Shown here piece by piece: positions 7,604 to 15,007 of a stretch of 18,699 nt of DNA; the first letter of the stretch is position 1; every line of letters begins with the position of its first letter. The notes under the pieces are model-generated. The model saw only the letters and a program-made list of their open reading frames with translations, was not told the origin of the DNA and made no database searches. The DNA comes from DATIJJ01 sp039936115 (GTDB lineage: Bacteria; Pseudomonadota; Gammaproteobacteria; DSM-16500). The translations under genes were made by a program, and so were the position numbers. Location: positions 1 through 18,699 of the forward strand of contig JBDTIZ010000299.1 of the NCBI GenBank assembly GCA_039936115.1, written 5' to 3'.

Positions 7604-8080
7604 ATGGTTGAAATCATTGAATTGGACCTTAAGAAAGAATTCACCAGAAAACAAGCCTGTTTTTCCCAACTCACTGATAATGAAATTGAAATGCTCGCCA
7701 ATTTACTCACAGAACAACCTTTCTTAGTGGGCGAAACAATCGTCATAGAAGGTGAAATCGTTGATAGCGTTTTTTTGATTGTTTCTGGAACTGCAGACGT
7801 TAGACATATCTCCTATCAAAATGATGTTCTTGTTACAAAATCACTTGCCACTTTAACAGCCGGAAATGCCATCGGATTAAATGACACAGGTTTTTATTCT
7901 GTCTCTGGTGTGCGAACCGCAACTGTTGTTGCGCTAACAGATATGGTCACGCTACGCTTAAGTCTTGCTGCATTTCATGGTTTTACGCTGACTAACTCTC
8001 ACGTCAACGAAATCATGCACAACAATGCGCAAGCCGCTACTAACGGACATGGCAATGGCAATGGCAAATCGTATAGCTAA
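7604..8080 (+). CDS. Stand-alone cyclic-nucleotide-binding domain protein
   Basis: This 158-residue protein is essentially one cNMP-binding (CAP-type effector) domain, residues about 18-138, with no DNA-binding helix-turn-helix or kinase attached. Beta-roll features are VGETIVIEGEIVDSVFLIVSG and the phosphate-cassette region GNAIGL..SGVRTATVVA, where Arg104 matches the phosphate-binding Arg. The Glu usual in the cassette (GE..) is Asn here, so ligand binding is uncertain. The C-terminus is a Gly/Asn/His tail (NGHGNGNGKSYS). The ATG at 7604 follows GGGGGA closely; an in-frame TTG at 7559 would add 15 residues. It converges on the DUF922 gene with a 6-bp gap. Confidence 0.78.
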   Translation: MVEIIELDLKKEFTRKQACFSQLTDNEIEMLANLLTEQPFLVGETIVIEGEIVDSVFLIVSGTADVRHISYQNDVLVTKSLATLTAGNAIGLNDTGFYSVSGVRTATVVALTDMVTLRLSLAAFHGFTLTNSHVNEIMHNNAQAATNGHGNGNGKSYS

Positions 8081-8086
8081 TTTATT

Positions 8087-8653
8087 TTAAGGAAAAACTG
8101 CTCCCTGAATTTTTCCGTGTTTTGTTTCTGAGTCATACTGAATATCTTCCGCATTATATTTTGCAACAATACTGTTTGCTTTTGCATTCGCTGCTTTACC
8201 CAGTTCGTCACAGTTTTCCATCACTGGAAAATTTAATAACGTTGTCTCTATTTCAACTGCAGCATTTTTGCCATTTTCTGCATGACCGATTTCATGGGTG
8301 CGCAAATTTGTCATGTAATCATTCCACCGATTCTGTAAGGCAGGATCTGCATTTTTATAATCGACCCACAATGGTAAATAATAAGTCACATCTACTGTGA
8401 CTTGAACCTTTGAAAGCGAACACTGATCTCTGCCTTCGTTGTAATCATATCGCCATTTAATATACCAACGAGTATCCGCATCATATCGCCGATCCTGATC
8501 ATAGATCCCTTTATGATTCATTTCTGTGCGTAACTCCTCTGCGGTACTACCCTGAATTTTATACATTGATTCAGCTTCATGCGGGATAGGTTCGGCTAAG
8601 GTTGTAATGCTTACAAAAAATAGACAACAAAAAAATTTACTAAACTTACTCAT
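8087..8653 (-). CDS. Secreted DUF922-type zinc protease
   Basis: A 188-residue predicted periplasmic or secreted metalloprotease of the DUF922 family. The signal peptide is MSKFSKFFCCLFFVSITTLA. The zinc site is THEIGHAENG, with His120, Glu121 and His124, preceded by a helix (WNDYMTNLRTHE) as usual. The upstream beta-rich part contains RWYIKWRYDYN and VQVTVDVTYYLPLW, typical of the family. The ATG at 8653 has GAGAGG about 10 nt upstream; an alternative start at 8671 gives six extra residues before the signal. Substrate unknown. No terminator is visible in the 6 bp separating it from the convergent gene. Confidence 0.82.
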   Translation of the reverse strand: MSKFSKFFCCLFFVSITTLAEPIPHEAESMYKIQGSTAEELRTEMNHKGIYDQDRRYDADTRWYIKWRYDYNEGRDQCSLSKVQVTVDVTYYLPLWVDYKNADPALQNRWNDYMTNLRTHEIGHAENGKNAAVEIETTLLNFPVMENCDELGKAANAKANSIVAKYNAEDIQYDSETKHGKIQGAVFP

Positions 8654-8768
8654 TTCAGAACTACCTCTCAAATTGAGCGGCTATTTTATATCTCTTGAAT
8701 GAATTCGCAACACCTATTGCTATCCAAAAATTGCACACGTCGGCGAGGTTTAAATTTTTCTCATAATC

Positions 8769-8777
8769 TGGCATAAT
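8769..8777 (+). promoter_or_regulatory. Putative extended -10 promoter of the NlpC/P60-like gene
   Basis: TGGCATAAT is an extended -10 match with a weak TTTAAA 17 bp upstream. It would give a leader of about 74 nt before the ATG at 8858. Confidence 0.35.
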
Positions 8778-8857
8778 GTACTGTTGCTGATTGAAGAAAA
8801 AATTAACGTTGCTCATACGAACCAACGTTTGTGTTTTACTGATAAGGATTTTTTGAA

Positions 8858-9940
8858 ATGCTTCGTAAAAAAAATAACTATTGGCATAGAAAATTTAATG
8901 CTGCAGTTTCTGATTCCACTGCGCACAAAGTTAAACCAATCAAAACTCTATTTGCATTGATCGCAACTTTATTATTATTCGTAACTTATCCGGTTTCTGC
9001 TAATACGCACAAAACAATGTCTACAAAATCAAAACAACATAAGCATGTCACACACACTACACAGCGAACTCATACGACTCATCACGCTAAAAAAACTCTG
9101 TCTAAAACACATCACAAAACAAACCACCTACATCATGCACATGTCATACATGGTGAACGAGTCAATTCGGAATTAGCAGCAGAACTTCCGAACATTGATA
9201 CCAATGAAACTGCCTCTTCACAATCGACATCGCGCAGTTCTTCGGTGAATCACGCATTAGCGCCTTTTAATCTTGGAGCGATCTCTGAAGAAAAACCGCA
9301 TATTAATTTCGTGACTGCTGTTGAAAATCGCTTGATTGGATTTGTACATAAGACTGTTGCCAATCTTCATTATAGTAGCTACAAATTAGGTGGCACACGT
9401 TTTGACACTTCGCATGGTGTATATGTTTTAGATTGCTCAAATTTCGTTGATCATGTTCTTCAAGAAGTGTATCCAAGCGCTTATTCGGATTTAGTGAACT
9501 CAACAGGTGCTGATAATCCTGCTTCCAGCCATTATTATCACTTTTTTAATGCTCTATCCGCTGCGCAAGGTCAAGAACAATATTGGAATGCGGTCGCTGA
9601 CATAGAGCAACTTCGGCCGGGTGATGTTTTAGTTTTTCGTTATAAAAATTCACGCGGCGCACAGACGGGCGGGCATGTCATGGTTGTCATGGATAAACCC
9701 GTTCAAGTCAGTGATGTGTTTTTTGTTCGTATTGCAGATTCAGCACCTAGCGGGCATAGCGAAGATACTCGCCAACGACATAAATCCGGGATTGGCATTG
9801 GTACCTTATTACTAAAAGCCAATCCAAAAACAGGCAGGCCTGCGGCTTTTGCATGGGGTGCGGGTGGTTATTGGAATAAAAATGTGAATTTTGCTATGGC
9901 ACGACCCGTTGAAATGGATGGTGGGATTAATCAGGTTTAA
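8858..9940 (+). CDS. Exported NlpC/P60-like cysteine hydrolase with His-rich linker
   Basis: This 360-residue envelope protein has a long basic N-region (1-28), a hydrophobic core (30-47) and a likely cleavage site at PVSA/NT. Residues 51-98 form a His/Thr/Lys-rich linker with 14 histidines and no acidic residue. The C-terminal domain (about 150-345) looks like a papain-fold NlpC/P60 or CHAP amidase. Nucleophile Cys193 lies in LDCSNFVDHV, and the catalytic His273 in GGHVMVVMD, preceded by GDVLVF. Such enzymes cut peptide bonds in peptidoglycan. The ATG has AAGGA 9 nt upstream. The His-rich segment may bind metal or anionic polymers. Specificity cannot be told. Confidence 0.75.
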   Translation: MLRKKNNYWHRKFNAAVSDSTAHKVKPIKTLFALIATLLLFVTYPVSANTHKTMSTKSKQHKHVTHTTQRTHTTHHAKKTLSKTHHKTNHLHHAHVIHGERVNSELAAELPNIDTNETASSQSTSRSSSVNHALAPFNLGAISEEKPHINFVTAVENRLIGFVHKTVANLHYSSYKLGGTRFDTSHGVYVLDCSNFVDHVLQEVYPSAYSDLVNSTGADNPASSHYYHFFNALSAAQGQEQYWNAVADIEQLRPGDVLVFRYKNSRGAQTGGHVMVVMDKPVQVSDVFFVRIADSAPSGHSEDTRQRHKSGIGIGTLLLKANPKTGRPAAFAWGAGGYWNKNVNFAMARPVEMDGGINQV

Positions 9941-9956
9941 CACTGCGTTTTTGATA

Positions 9957-9985
9957 GAGCGAACACATAGGTTCGCCCTTGCAAA
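9957..9985. repeat. GGTTCGCCC palindromic repeat, short copy
   Basis: GAGCGAACACATAGGTTCGCCC followed by TTGCAAA is a short, diverged copy of the dispersed palindrome. It fills the 46-bp gap between the convergent NlpC-like and symporter genes, where a hairpin could help end both transcripts. Confidence 0.6.
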
Positions 9986-9986
9986 T

Positions 9987-11249
9987 TTAATGCTGATCTA
10001 GCACCACATCATCACCCATCAACACATCTTCCTTATGTTTGAGATAATGTTGATTCACCACATTTGCAACGCAAGAATCAGACCAGACATTTAACGCCGT
10101 TTCAATCATATCAATCACGCTATAAAACGGAAGAATAATCCCGAGCAAAATAATCGGTACATTCATGCTAGACAATAAACTCGCTGATAAGAAAAAACAT
10201 CCCATCGGCACACCGGCATTACCAATGGCTGCTATCGTCGCGATAACAATCCAACATCCCATTGTTGCTAGCGTAATATCCATACCATGGTTTTGCATAA
10301 GAAAAATGACTGTTGTAAAAATAAATGCAGCGCATCCATTCATATTGATGCTTGTGCATAAAGGTAAAACGAAGCGACTAATTTTAGGATCAATCTTCAA
10401 ACGTTTTTCAGCCGTTTCAATCGTGACTGGAAGAGTTCCCGCAGACGATTTAGAAAAAAATGCGACCGATAATGCAGGCATCATTTTTTGCATCGCTTTA
10501 AACGGATTGATTCGATTCAGTTTGAGCCACGCGGGCAGAATGACAAAACCTTGTATCAAATTAGCCAATACGATGACCAAAAGATATTTTCCGATGCCAG
10601 TAATGTCCATTCCTTTATTTAACTGAATAACCGTCGCCGTCACGAAACCATACAGACCTAACGGTAATATTTTAACAACCCATTTCGTTATCACAAAAAA
10701 TATGCCGTGCATGCCTTTAAAAAAATTCGTCACTGCCAATTTAGCATCAGGATCAGGAATAAAACGTATTGCAATACCAAAAATAAATCCTACTAATAAA
10801 ACACCAATGACTTGTTGCTCAAGAAACGGCGCAAATACATTTGAAGGAATTAGCGATGTCAAATGTTGTAAATAAGTCCCATTATTCGCGACGCCAGACG
10901 TCATTGTTTGTGAAACGTCATTTACATTATTCGGGTTAATAATCAGATATAAAATACAAGCAACTATAGCAGCCAACATGGTTGTACTAATTGTGTAGAG
11001 CATGGTTTTACGCCAGACATTTGGCATCAATCCATCTTCTTGATAACTGGATAATGTCACTATGATGGATAAAGCAATAATGGGGGTACTAATACATTTG
11101 AAAATCTTGATAAAAATATCAGACACTATTAAACCAAAAGATTCAAGAAAGCTAATTCCTGAGATACCACTCAACACGCCTAAGCTCATCATGATGAGAT
11201 AGAGTGTTATTGGGTTGCTTAATTTTGCTTTAAAACTAACAATATTCAC
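9987..11249 (-). CDS. DAACS-family amino acid:cation symporter
   Basis: A member of the dicarboxylate/amino acid:cation symporter family (GltP/SstT fold), an inner-membrane Na+ or H+ coupled importer with eight helices and two hairpins. Visible are the hairpin-1 motif SKSSAGTLPVTIETA, the helix-7 motif SINMNGCAA (usually NMDGTA), the hairpin-2 stretch GNAGVPMG and the helix-8 stretch DMIETALNVWSD. The residue matching Arg397 of GltPh, which binds the side-chain carboxylate of aspartate, is Glu here, as in serine/threonine transporter SstT (from memory). Neutral amino acids are therefore likelier substrates than dicarboxylates. I chose the GTG at 11249, with GGAG 6 nt before it; an ATG at 11276 would lie only a few bases after the predicted promoter start. 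Confidence 0.85.
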   Translation of the reverse strand: MNIVSFKAKLSNPITLYLIMMSLGVLSGISGISFLESFGLIVSDIFIKIFKCISTPIIALSIIVTLSSYQEDGLMPNVWRKTMLYTISTTMLAAIVACILYLIINPNNVNDVSQTMTSGVANNGTYLQHLTSLIPSNVFAPFLEQQVIGVLLVGFIFGIAIRFIPDPDAKLAVTNFFKGMHGIFFVITKWVVKILPLGLYGFVTATVIQLNKGMDITGIGKYLLVIVLANLIQGFVILPAWLKLNRINPFKAMQKMMPALSVAFFSKSSAGTLPVTIETAEKRLKIDPKISRFVLPLCTSINMNGCAAFIFTTVIFLMQNHGMDITLATMGCWIVIATIAAIGNAGVPMGCFFLSASLLSSMNVPIILLGIILPFYSVIDMIETALNVWSDSCVANVVNQHYLKHKEDVLMGDDVVLDQH

Positions 11250-11286
11250 AGCGAACTCCATTCTAATGACGTACATAACATGATCA

Positions 11287-11315
11287 TTTATAGAACAATT
11301 TTAATAATTCTGCAA
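11287..11315 (-). promoter_or_regulatory. Putative promoter of the symporter gene
   Basis: The minus strand has TTGCAG, a 17-bp spacer and TATAAA. Transcription would start near 11280, about 30 nt before the GTG start at 11249. The -35 box is weak. Confidence 0.4.
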
Positions 11316-11446
11316 ACAATATTTGTCTTCTAACGCAAATTATTTTATGAATCAACTCATTTATTACATTGAATTCCACTTTAAAACAGAGAGTTAGATC
11401 ACTCACTAGATCCAATCATTTCTAATACCTATTCCTATATGACTTC

Positions 11447-11455
11447 TGCTAAAAT
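11447..11455 (+). promoter_or_regulatory. Putative extended -10 promoter of the cupin gene
   Basis: TGCTAAAAT is an extended -10 match about 39 nt upstream of the cupin ATG. No -35 box is evident. Confidence 0.4.
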
Positions 11456-11493
11456 GTCTCGCTCTGAGAGCCCATGTAATTAAGGAAATACAA

Positions 11494-11919
11494 ATGAACA
11501 AAGTTATCACAGTTCAAGCCGATCAAGCTGCTTGGAAAAAACGCGATTGGGGCAATGACAATTTACCCGTCGTTCAAAGTGAGCGAATGGAAATGCATGT
11601 TACCAAAGTACACGCAAATTCCATTGGCGTTGCACACATACATGAATGCGACACTCTTTATTACGTCTTGCAAGGCACAATTATTTCAATTTCCGGCGAC
11701 AATTTAGATTGTATCGAACCACAGTCTGCGGGTTCGTTTGTGCATGTACCTAAAAATTTATTACATACAGTTGTTAACATAAGCGACGATGAGGATGCGA
11801 TTAGCATTGTGACGCATGATGCGTTAGATGTTTGCGGAGCTACAAAAATGCATCCGGAGCATGATGAAAAATTAAAAGATATTTTTGCGAAGTTGAAGTC
11901 TAAAGTTGATGTAGCTTAG
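11494..11919 (+). CDS. Small cupin-domain protein
   Basis: A 141-residue single-domain cupin, cytoplasmic. Cupin motif 1 is GVAHIHECDTLYYVLQGTI with His48 and His50. Motif 2 is PKNLLHTVVN with His91. The Glu normally found in motif 1 is replaced by Thr54 (Asp53 is adjacent), so the usual 3-His/1-Glu metal site is altered. The helical tail (KDIFAKLKSKV) is extra. AAGGA lies 7 nt before the ATG. Substrate and reaction cannot be predicted; small cupins include isomerases, dioxygenases and binding proteins. It diverges from the symporter across a 244-bp spacer and converges on an unrecognised membrane protein. Confidence 0.8.
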   Translation: MNKVITVQADQAAWKKRDWGNDNLPVVQSERMEMHVTKVHANSIGVAHIHECDTLYYVLQGTIISISGDNLDCIEPQSAGSFVHVPKNLLHTVVNISDDEDAISIVTHDALDVCGATKMHPEHDEKLKDIFAKLKSKVDVA

Positions 11920-11939
11920 TGTTTTTTTGACGACCGACA

Positions 11940-12014
11940 TTGTTGCAGACTTTTTTGCTTTTGTAGGGGCGAACACACAGGTTCGCCCCTACAAAAGCAA
12001 AAAGTCTGCAACAA
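11940..12014. repeat. Dispersed palindromic repeat, GGTTCGCCCCTAC family, full copy
   Basis: A near-perfect hairpin of about 34 bp per arm, with a loop of about 6 nt. The left arm starts TTGTTGCAGAC, T-run, GCTTTTGTAGGGGCGAAC, and the right arm is its reverse complement with one T fewer. It lies between the convergent cupin and membrane-protein genes. T- and A-runs in the stem fit a bidirectional terminator. The left arm is almost identical to the left part of the copy at 4285. Confidence 0.85.
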
Positions 12015-12041
12015 CGCCCATGCGCCCCAGGTGCAATATTC

Positions 12042-12890
12042 TCACATCTTACATTGAAGCGATTTAACTGTTTTCTCTTCATGTAATATTTCAGACGCAA
12101 TCAGTGTAAATTGATTATCACGCACCGCATCTCTTTTCTGGTGATACAATAGAATCGTTCCTACCATCAACTCGGCAAAAATACCTAACCTGATTAGCCA
12201 TTTATTTTCATTAGTTAATAGTTCATCTTTATTCACAGCATCGAGCATTCGAAGCATCGCAAAAGTATTGATCGCTGTACAAGACATCCAAGCTTCTCGC
12301 CGCCAGCTTTGTGTTAGGTAACGATCTTTATTCTTTAGCTGATGAAATGAAAGCGCGCTATATTTTTGTCGCAGCGCCAGACGAAAATTTTCAACTCTCG
12401 CAATATCAGGACTTATTTCACTAGGTTCATGAATCAGTCCTCGACGAATTTGAAGTTCTTTTTCAGCAACATTCACTTTATCATACGCATACTGAGCTGC
12501 AATATAAGGCTGCAAGATTCCTTCTATCGTAAGCACGAACATGGCGAAATAAACAAGTCCTTGAAAAAATTGTGTTCCATAGTTTGCATCATCAGAAATC
12601 TCATGTTGACTCCAAAGGCACATCATTACTGCAGTATCAACCACGGACATTAATAACCATGCTAGTTGGTTATTGATAGAAAAGTATGATTCATTATCTG
12701 CTTGCTCTATTTCTAAGGGATCATTACCCGCTTTAGTTCGAGCAATCCACTCTTTGATTTCTGTCAGTGAATCATCGACTGCTTGAGATTTATTGTTAGG
12801 TATTCCATCCAGCTCTCTTACTCTTATGATTGCACCGTGAGTATTTTGTCTGAGTTGGCGAAGTGTTTTGGTCGTTGAGTGAGAGTTCAA
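12042..12890 (-). CDS. Membrane protein of unknown function, four predicted helices
   Basis: A 282-residue protein I do not recognise. Residues 1-70 are hydrophilic, with a predicted helix around 38-52. Hydrophobic segments are at about 75-93 (LAWLLMSVVDTAVMMCLW), 110-130 (GLVYFAMFVLTIEGILQPYI), 200-218 and 231-249. A charged loop (135-198) between the second and third is Arg/Lys/Glu-rich and probably cytoplasmic. No catalytic motif is visible. Translation seems to start at a TTG with AGGAG 6 nt upstream; no ATG is available near it. Compartment and role unknown. Confidence 0.6.
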   Translation of the reverse strand: MNSHSTTKTLRQLRQNTHGAIIRVRELDGIPNNKSQAVDDSLTEIKEWIARTKAGNDPLEIEQADNESYFSINNQLAWLLMSVVDTAVMMCLWSQHEISDDANYGTQFFQGLVYFAMFVLTIEGILQPYIAAQYAYDKVNVAEKELQIRRGLIHEPSEISPDIARVENFRLALRQKYSALSFHQLKNKDRYLTQSWRREAWMSCTAINTFAMLRMLDAVNKDELLTNENKWLIRLGIFAELMVGTILLYHQKRDAVRDNQFTLIASEILHEEKTVKSLQCKM

Positions 12891-13420
12891 TTATTGCTCC
12901 TGCTTTTAATAAAGCTAACTATCAAAAAAAATGCAGAATATACTATCTTACTTTGAGCGCAACTAAATTTTCTTAGCTAAGAGTCTTGCGGCGCGCTTTG
13001 CAAAACGGTATCATCCTGCACTAAGCTTATTTTTATTTCTCAATTCGTCACAAATTGCTTCTTAAATGCCCAACGATTTGTATGTTTGTTTTCTAACATG
13101 TCAATTTTTTTCCAATTAGTTGTAAAACACAACAATATTAGCGGAAAATTTGCACATCACTTAAGGAAAGCCACTTATAGTGACATTTATTTTACAATTT
13201 GCGCAGGAAATGATCTAACGAAGGGATGGTTAAATTCAACACTTAAAAGTGAGGAAAATATAGCGAAATTCATTTCATTGAACTAAAATCAGACTCATAT
13301 TTGCGTATACGGATGATCGCATTTTTTACAATTGGATTTGATAATACTTTTACTATGTATAGAGTAAACAATTATTAATTATAAGTTACTCAATGACTCA
13401 ACTAAATTGGAAATTATTGT
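12891..13420. other. 530-bp spacer without a convincing gene
   Basis: AT-rich spacer between the divergent membrane protein (minus) and the NAD-binding protein (plus). It holds a 10-bp palindrome CTTAGCTAAG (12972-12981), 82 bp before the TTG start, that could be an operator. On the minus strand there is a weak promoter-like pair, TTGCGC and TATTCT, with a 16-bp spacer. A plus-strand open frame of 62 codons (13098-13286) lacks a ribosome-binding site and is discussed in the findings. No clear promoter for 13421 was found. Confidence 0.5.
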
Positions 13421-15007
13421 ATGCTACCCCGTTCTTTACTTAGATACACCCAACGTGCGAACACAAGACTTGCTCAAACAAGCTCAACATTTTTTCGCGC
13501 ATTAATTATAAATACAGATCATAGATTTTTTTCGACGAATGAATTAACAAAATCAATTTTCCAATATGGTCCTAAACTTCCCGTGCTACAAAAATTATAT
13601 GATCAGATTCAATCGATTCATCCTGGGAAATTTTTTAATGAGCGTACAGTATTTGTCTGCGGAGAACACTTTCTTAATACCACGATAAGCCTCTGTGAAC
13701 TTTTGATCGCCTTAGGTGCCGATCGACGAAATATTTTTATGGTTGGAAAAAATTATTCGTACAACAAAGATGTCAGCGATCGATTATTAGAACTAGGAAT
13801 AAATATTACTGTGCCTTCTGTACAAACCGCATGGGGCACAATGACTGATACTTATAAAAATGATGTACACGACATGTTAGGTAAAGCATATCAACGTATT
13901 CTTGAGCTAAAGGGACAGTCAAAAGAACCCGTTAACGTGATTGTATCGGATGATGGTGGATATGTCATAAGTGGTATTGATAAAAAATTCATGAATGCGT
14001 GTTCGCAAGTCATCGGAGTGGAACAAACTAATTCAGGTTTACCTTCCTCTGGACGAGTTAATTTTCCGATTCTATTAATGGCAGCCGCCTATAACAAAAC
14101 GGTTCCAGAACCCACCATGGTTGCTAATATTGTTACTAAAAAGATTTCGCGGCTTTTAGCTGAAATAAACGTTACTTTTAAAGAATTTTCAGACGCTATG
14201 AAAGATAATGAGCCGCAATGTGGTTTGATTGGTTTAGGTCATATAGGCTCAGCTATTCTTTTGCAGCTGATAAAAAATGGTTACAAAAAATTTATTATTC
14301 ATGATCAAGATAAAACCAAAATTCACGCTGCATTGAAGCTTACACGGCATTACAAAAACATTAGAATCGAAGAAGTAGAAAACTCTAATGTTGTTCTTGC
14401 AAACTCTCATATCGTATTTGGTAATACTGGAACAGATGTGACGGCAGGAGCTCTTGGTGTTTTCAGAACGAGATCCTTACCACAAATTTTGATTGCAACC
14501 TCATCAGGTGATGTGGAATTTCGTACATTACTACTCTACATACAAGAAAATGAACGTGCACAAGAAATTGATCCGCTCTGTGATAAAAAATTCAAAAACG
14601 GATTTGGCGCTCCGCTATTGTTACCCAGAGGAGGCACTCCGATTAACTTTGACAATTCAGAGATATCAGTTCCGGAAGATTTCATTCAATTAACTCGCGC
14701 ACTAAAGGGCTTGGGAATAATCCAAGCCGCTGAGCTATTGACAGAATGGAAACACAAAGGAAAACCGATACCTATCAAGAGCTATCAACTGACACCATCA
14801 GGCCAAGCATTTGCAGGCCGTGCTTTTGTTAAGTCCATAGGAAAGCAAAAATTTTATGACCTTGGGCTCCCAATGAAAATAGAAGATTTAAGCAATATTA
14901 GTAAAATTTCAGAACACTCTCAAGGTCACGTTTGCGACCTTGAAAGAGATCTCTTTGCAGAAACGAAACCTGAACCCACTCTTTCTCCTAAGCGTGCTAG
15001 AAAATGA
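13421..15007 (+). CDS. Adenosylhomocysteinase-like NAD-binding protein with presequence-like N-terminus
   Basis: This 528-residue protein contains a Rossmann NAD-binding fold around 267-300 (CGLIGLGHIGSA, then IIHDQD). The surroundings resemble S-adenosylhomocysteine hydrolase: an N-terminal segment FVCGEHFLNTTISLCELLIALGA, and GVEQTNSGL, reminiscent of the substrate-binding EETTTG. The Lys/Asp/Asn catalytic cluster of true hydrolases is not obvious, so another reaction is likely. Residues 1-40 hold six Arg and one acidic residue, ending in RFFST, resembling a mitochondrial targeting sequence. The C-terminus PTLSPKRARK is basic. The only plausible start is the ATG at 13421, with weak GGA upstream. 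The stop overlaps the kinase start (ATGA). Fold call moderate; function unknown. Confidence 0.65.
   Translation: MLPRSLLRYTQRANTRLAQTSSTFFRALIINTDHRFFSTNELTKSIFQYGPKLPVLQKLYDQIQSIHPGKFFNERTVFVCGEHFLNTTISLCELLIALGADRRNIFMVGKNYSYNKDVSDRLLELGINITVPSVQTAWGTMTDTYKNDVHDMLGKAYQRILELKGQSKEPVNVIVSDDGGYVISGIDKKFMNACSQVIGVEQTNSGLPSSGRVNFPILLMAAAYNKTVPEPTMVANIVTKKISRLLAEINVTFKEFSDAMKDNEPQCGLIGLGHIGSAILLQLIKNGYKKFIIHDQDKTKIHAALKLTRHYKNIRIEEVENSNVVLANSHIVFGNTGTDVTAGALGVFRTRSLPQILIATSSGDVEFRTLLLYIQENERAQEIDPLCDKKFKNGFGAPLLLPRGGTPINFDNSEISVPEDFIQLTRALKGLGIIQAAELLTEWKHKGKPIPIKSYQLTPSGQAFAGRAFVKSIGKQKFYDLGLPMKIEDLSNISKISEHSQGHVCDLERDLFAETKPEPTLSPKRARK

Noticed and set aside
8122..8400. Plus-strand open frame of 92 codons
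   Set aside because: It lies antisense within the DUF922 protease gene, which has a signal peptide and HEIGH motif.
10165..10626. Plus-strand open frame of 153 codons
   Set aside because: It is the antisense shadow of the DAACS symporter gene and has no recognisable domain or ribosome-binding site.
11940..12014. CRISPR repeat or phage attachment site
   Set aside because: It is a single long hairpin with related copies elsewhere and no regularly spaced units, spacers, integrase or tRNA nearby.
13086..13286. Open frame of 66 codons starting at TTG as a firm gene
   Set aside because: No ribosome-binding site, rare start codon, no clear homology; kept only as a speculative finding from the internal ATG at 13098.
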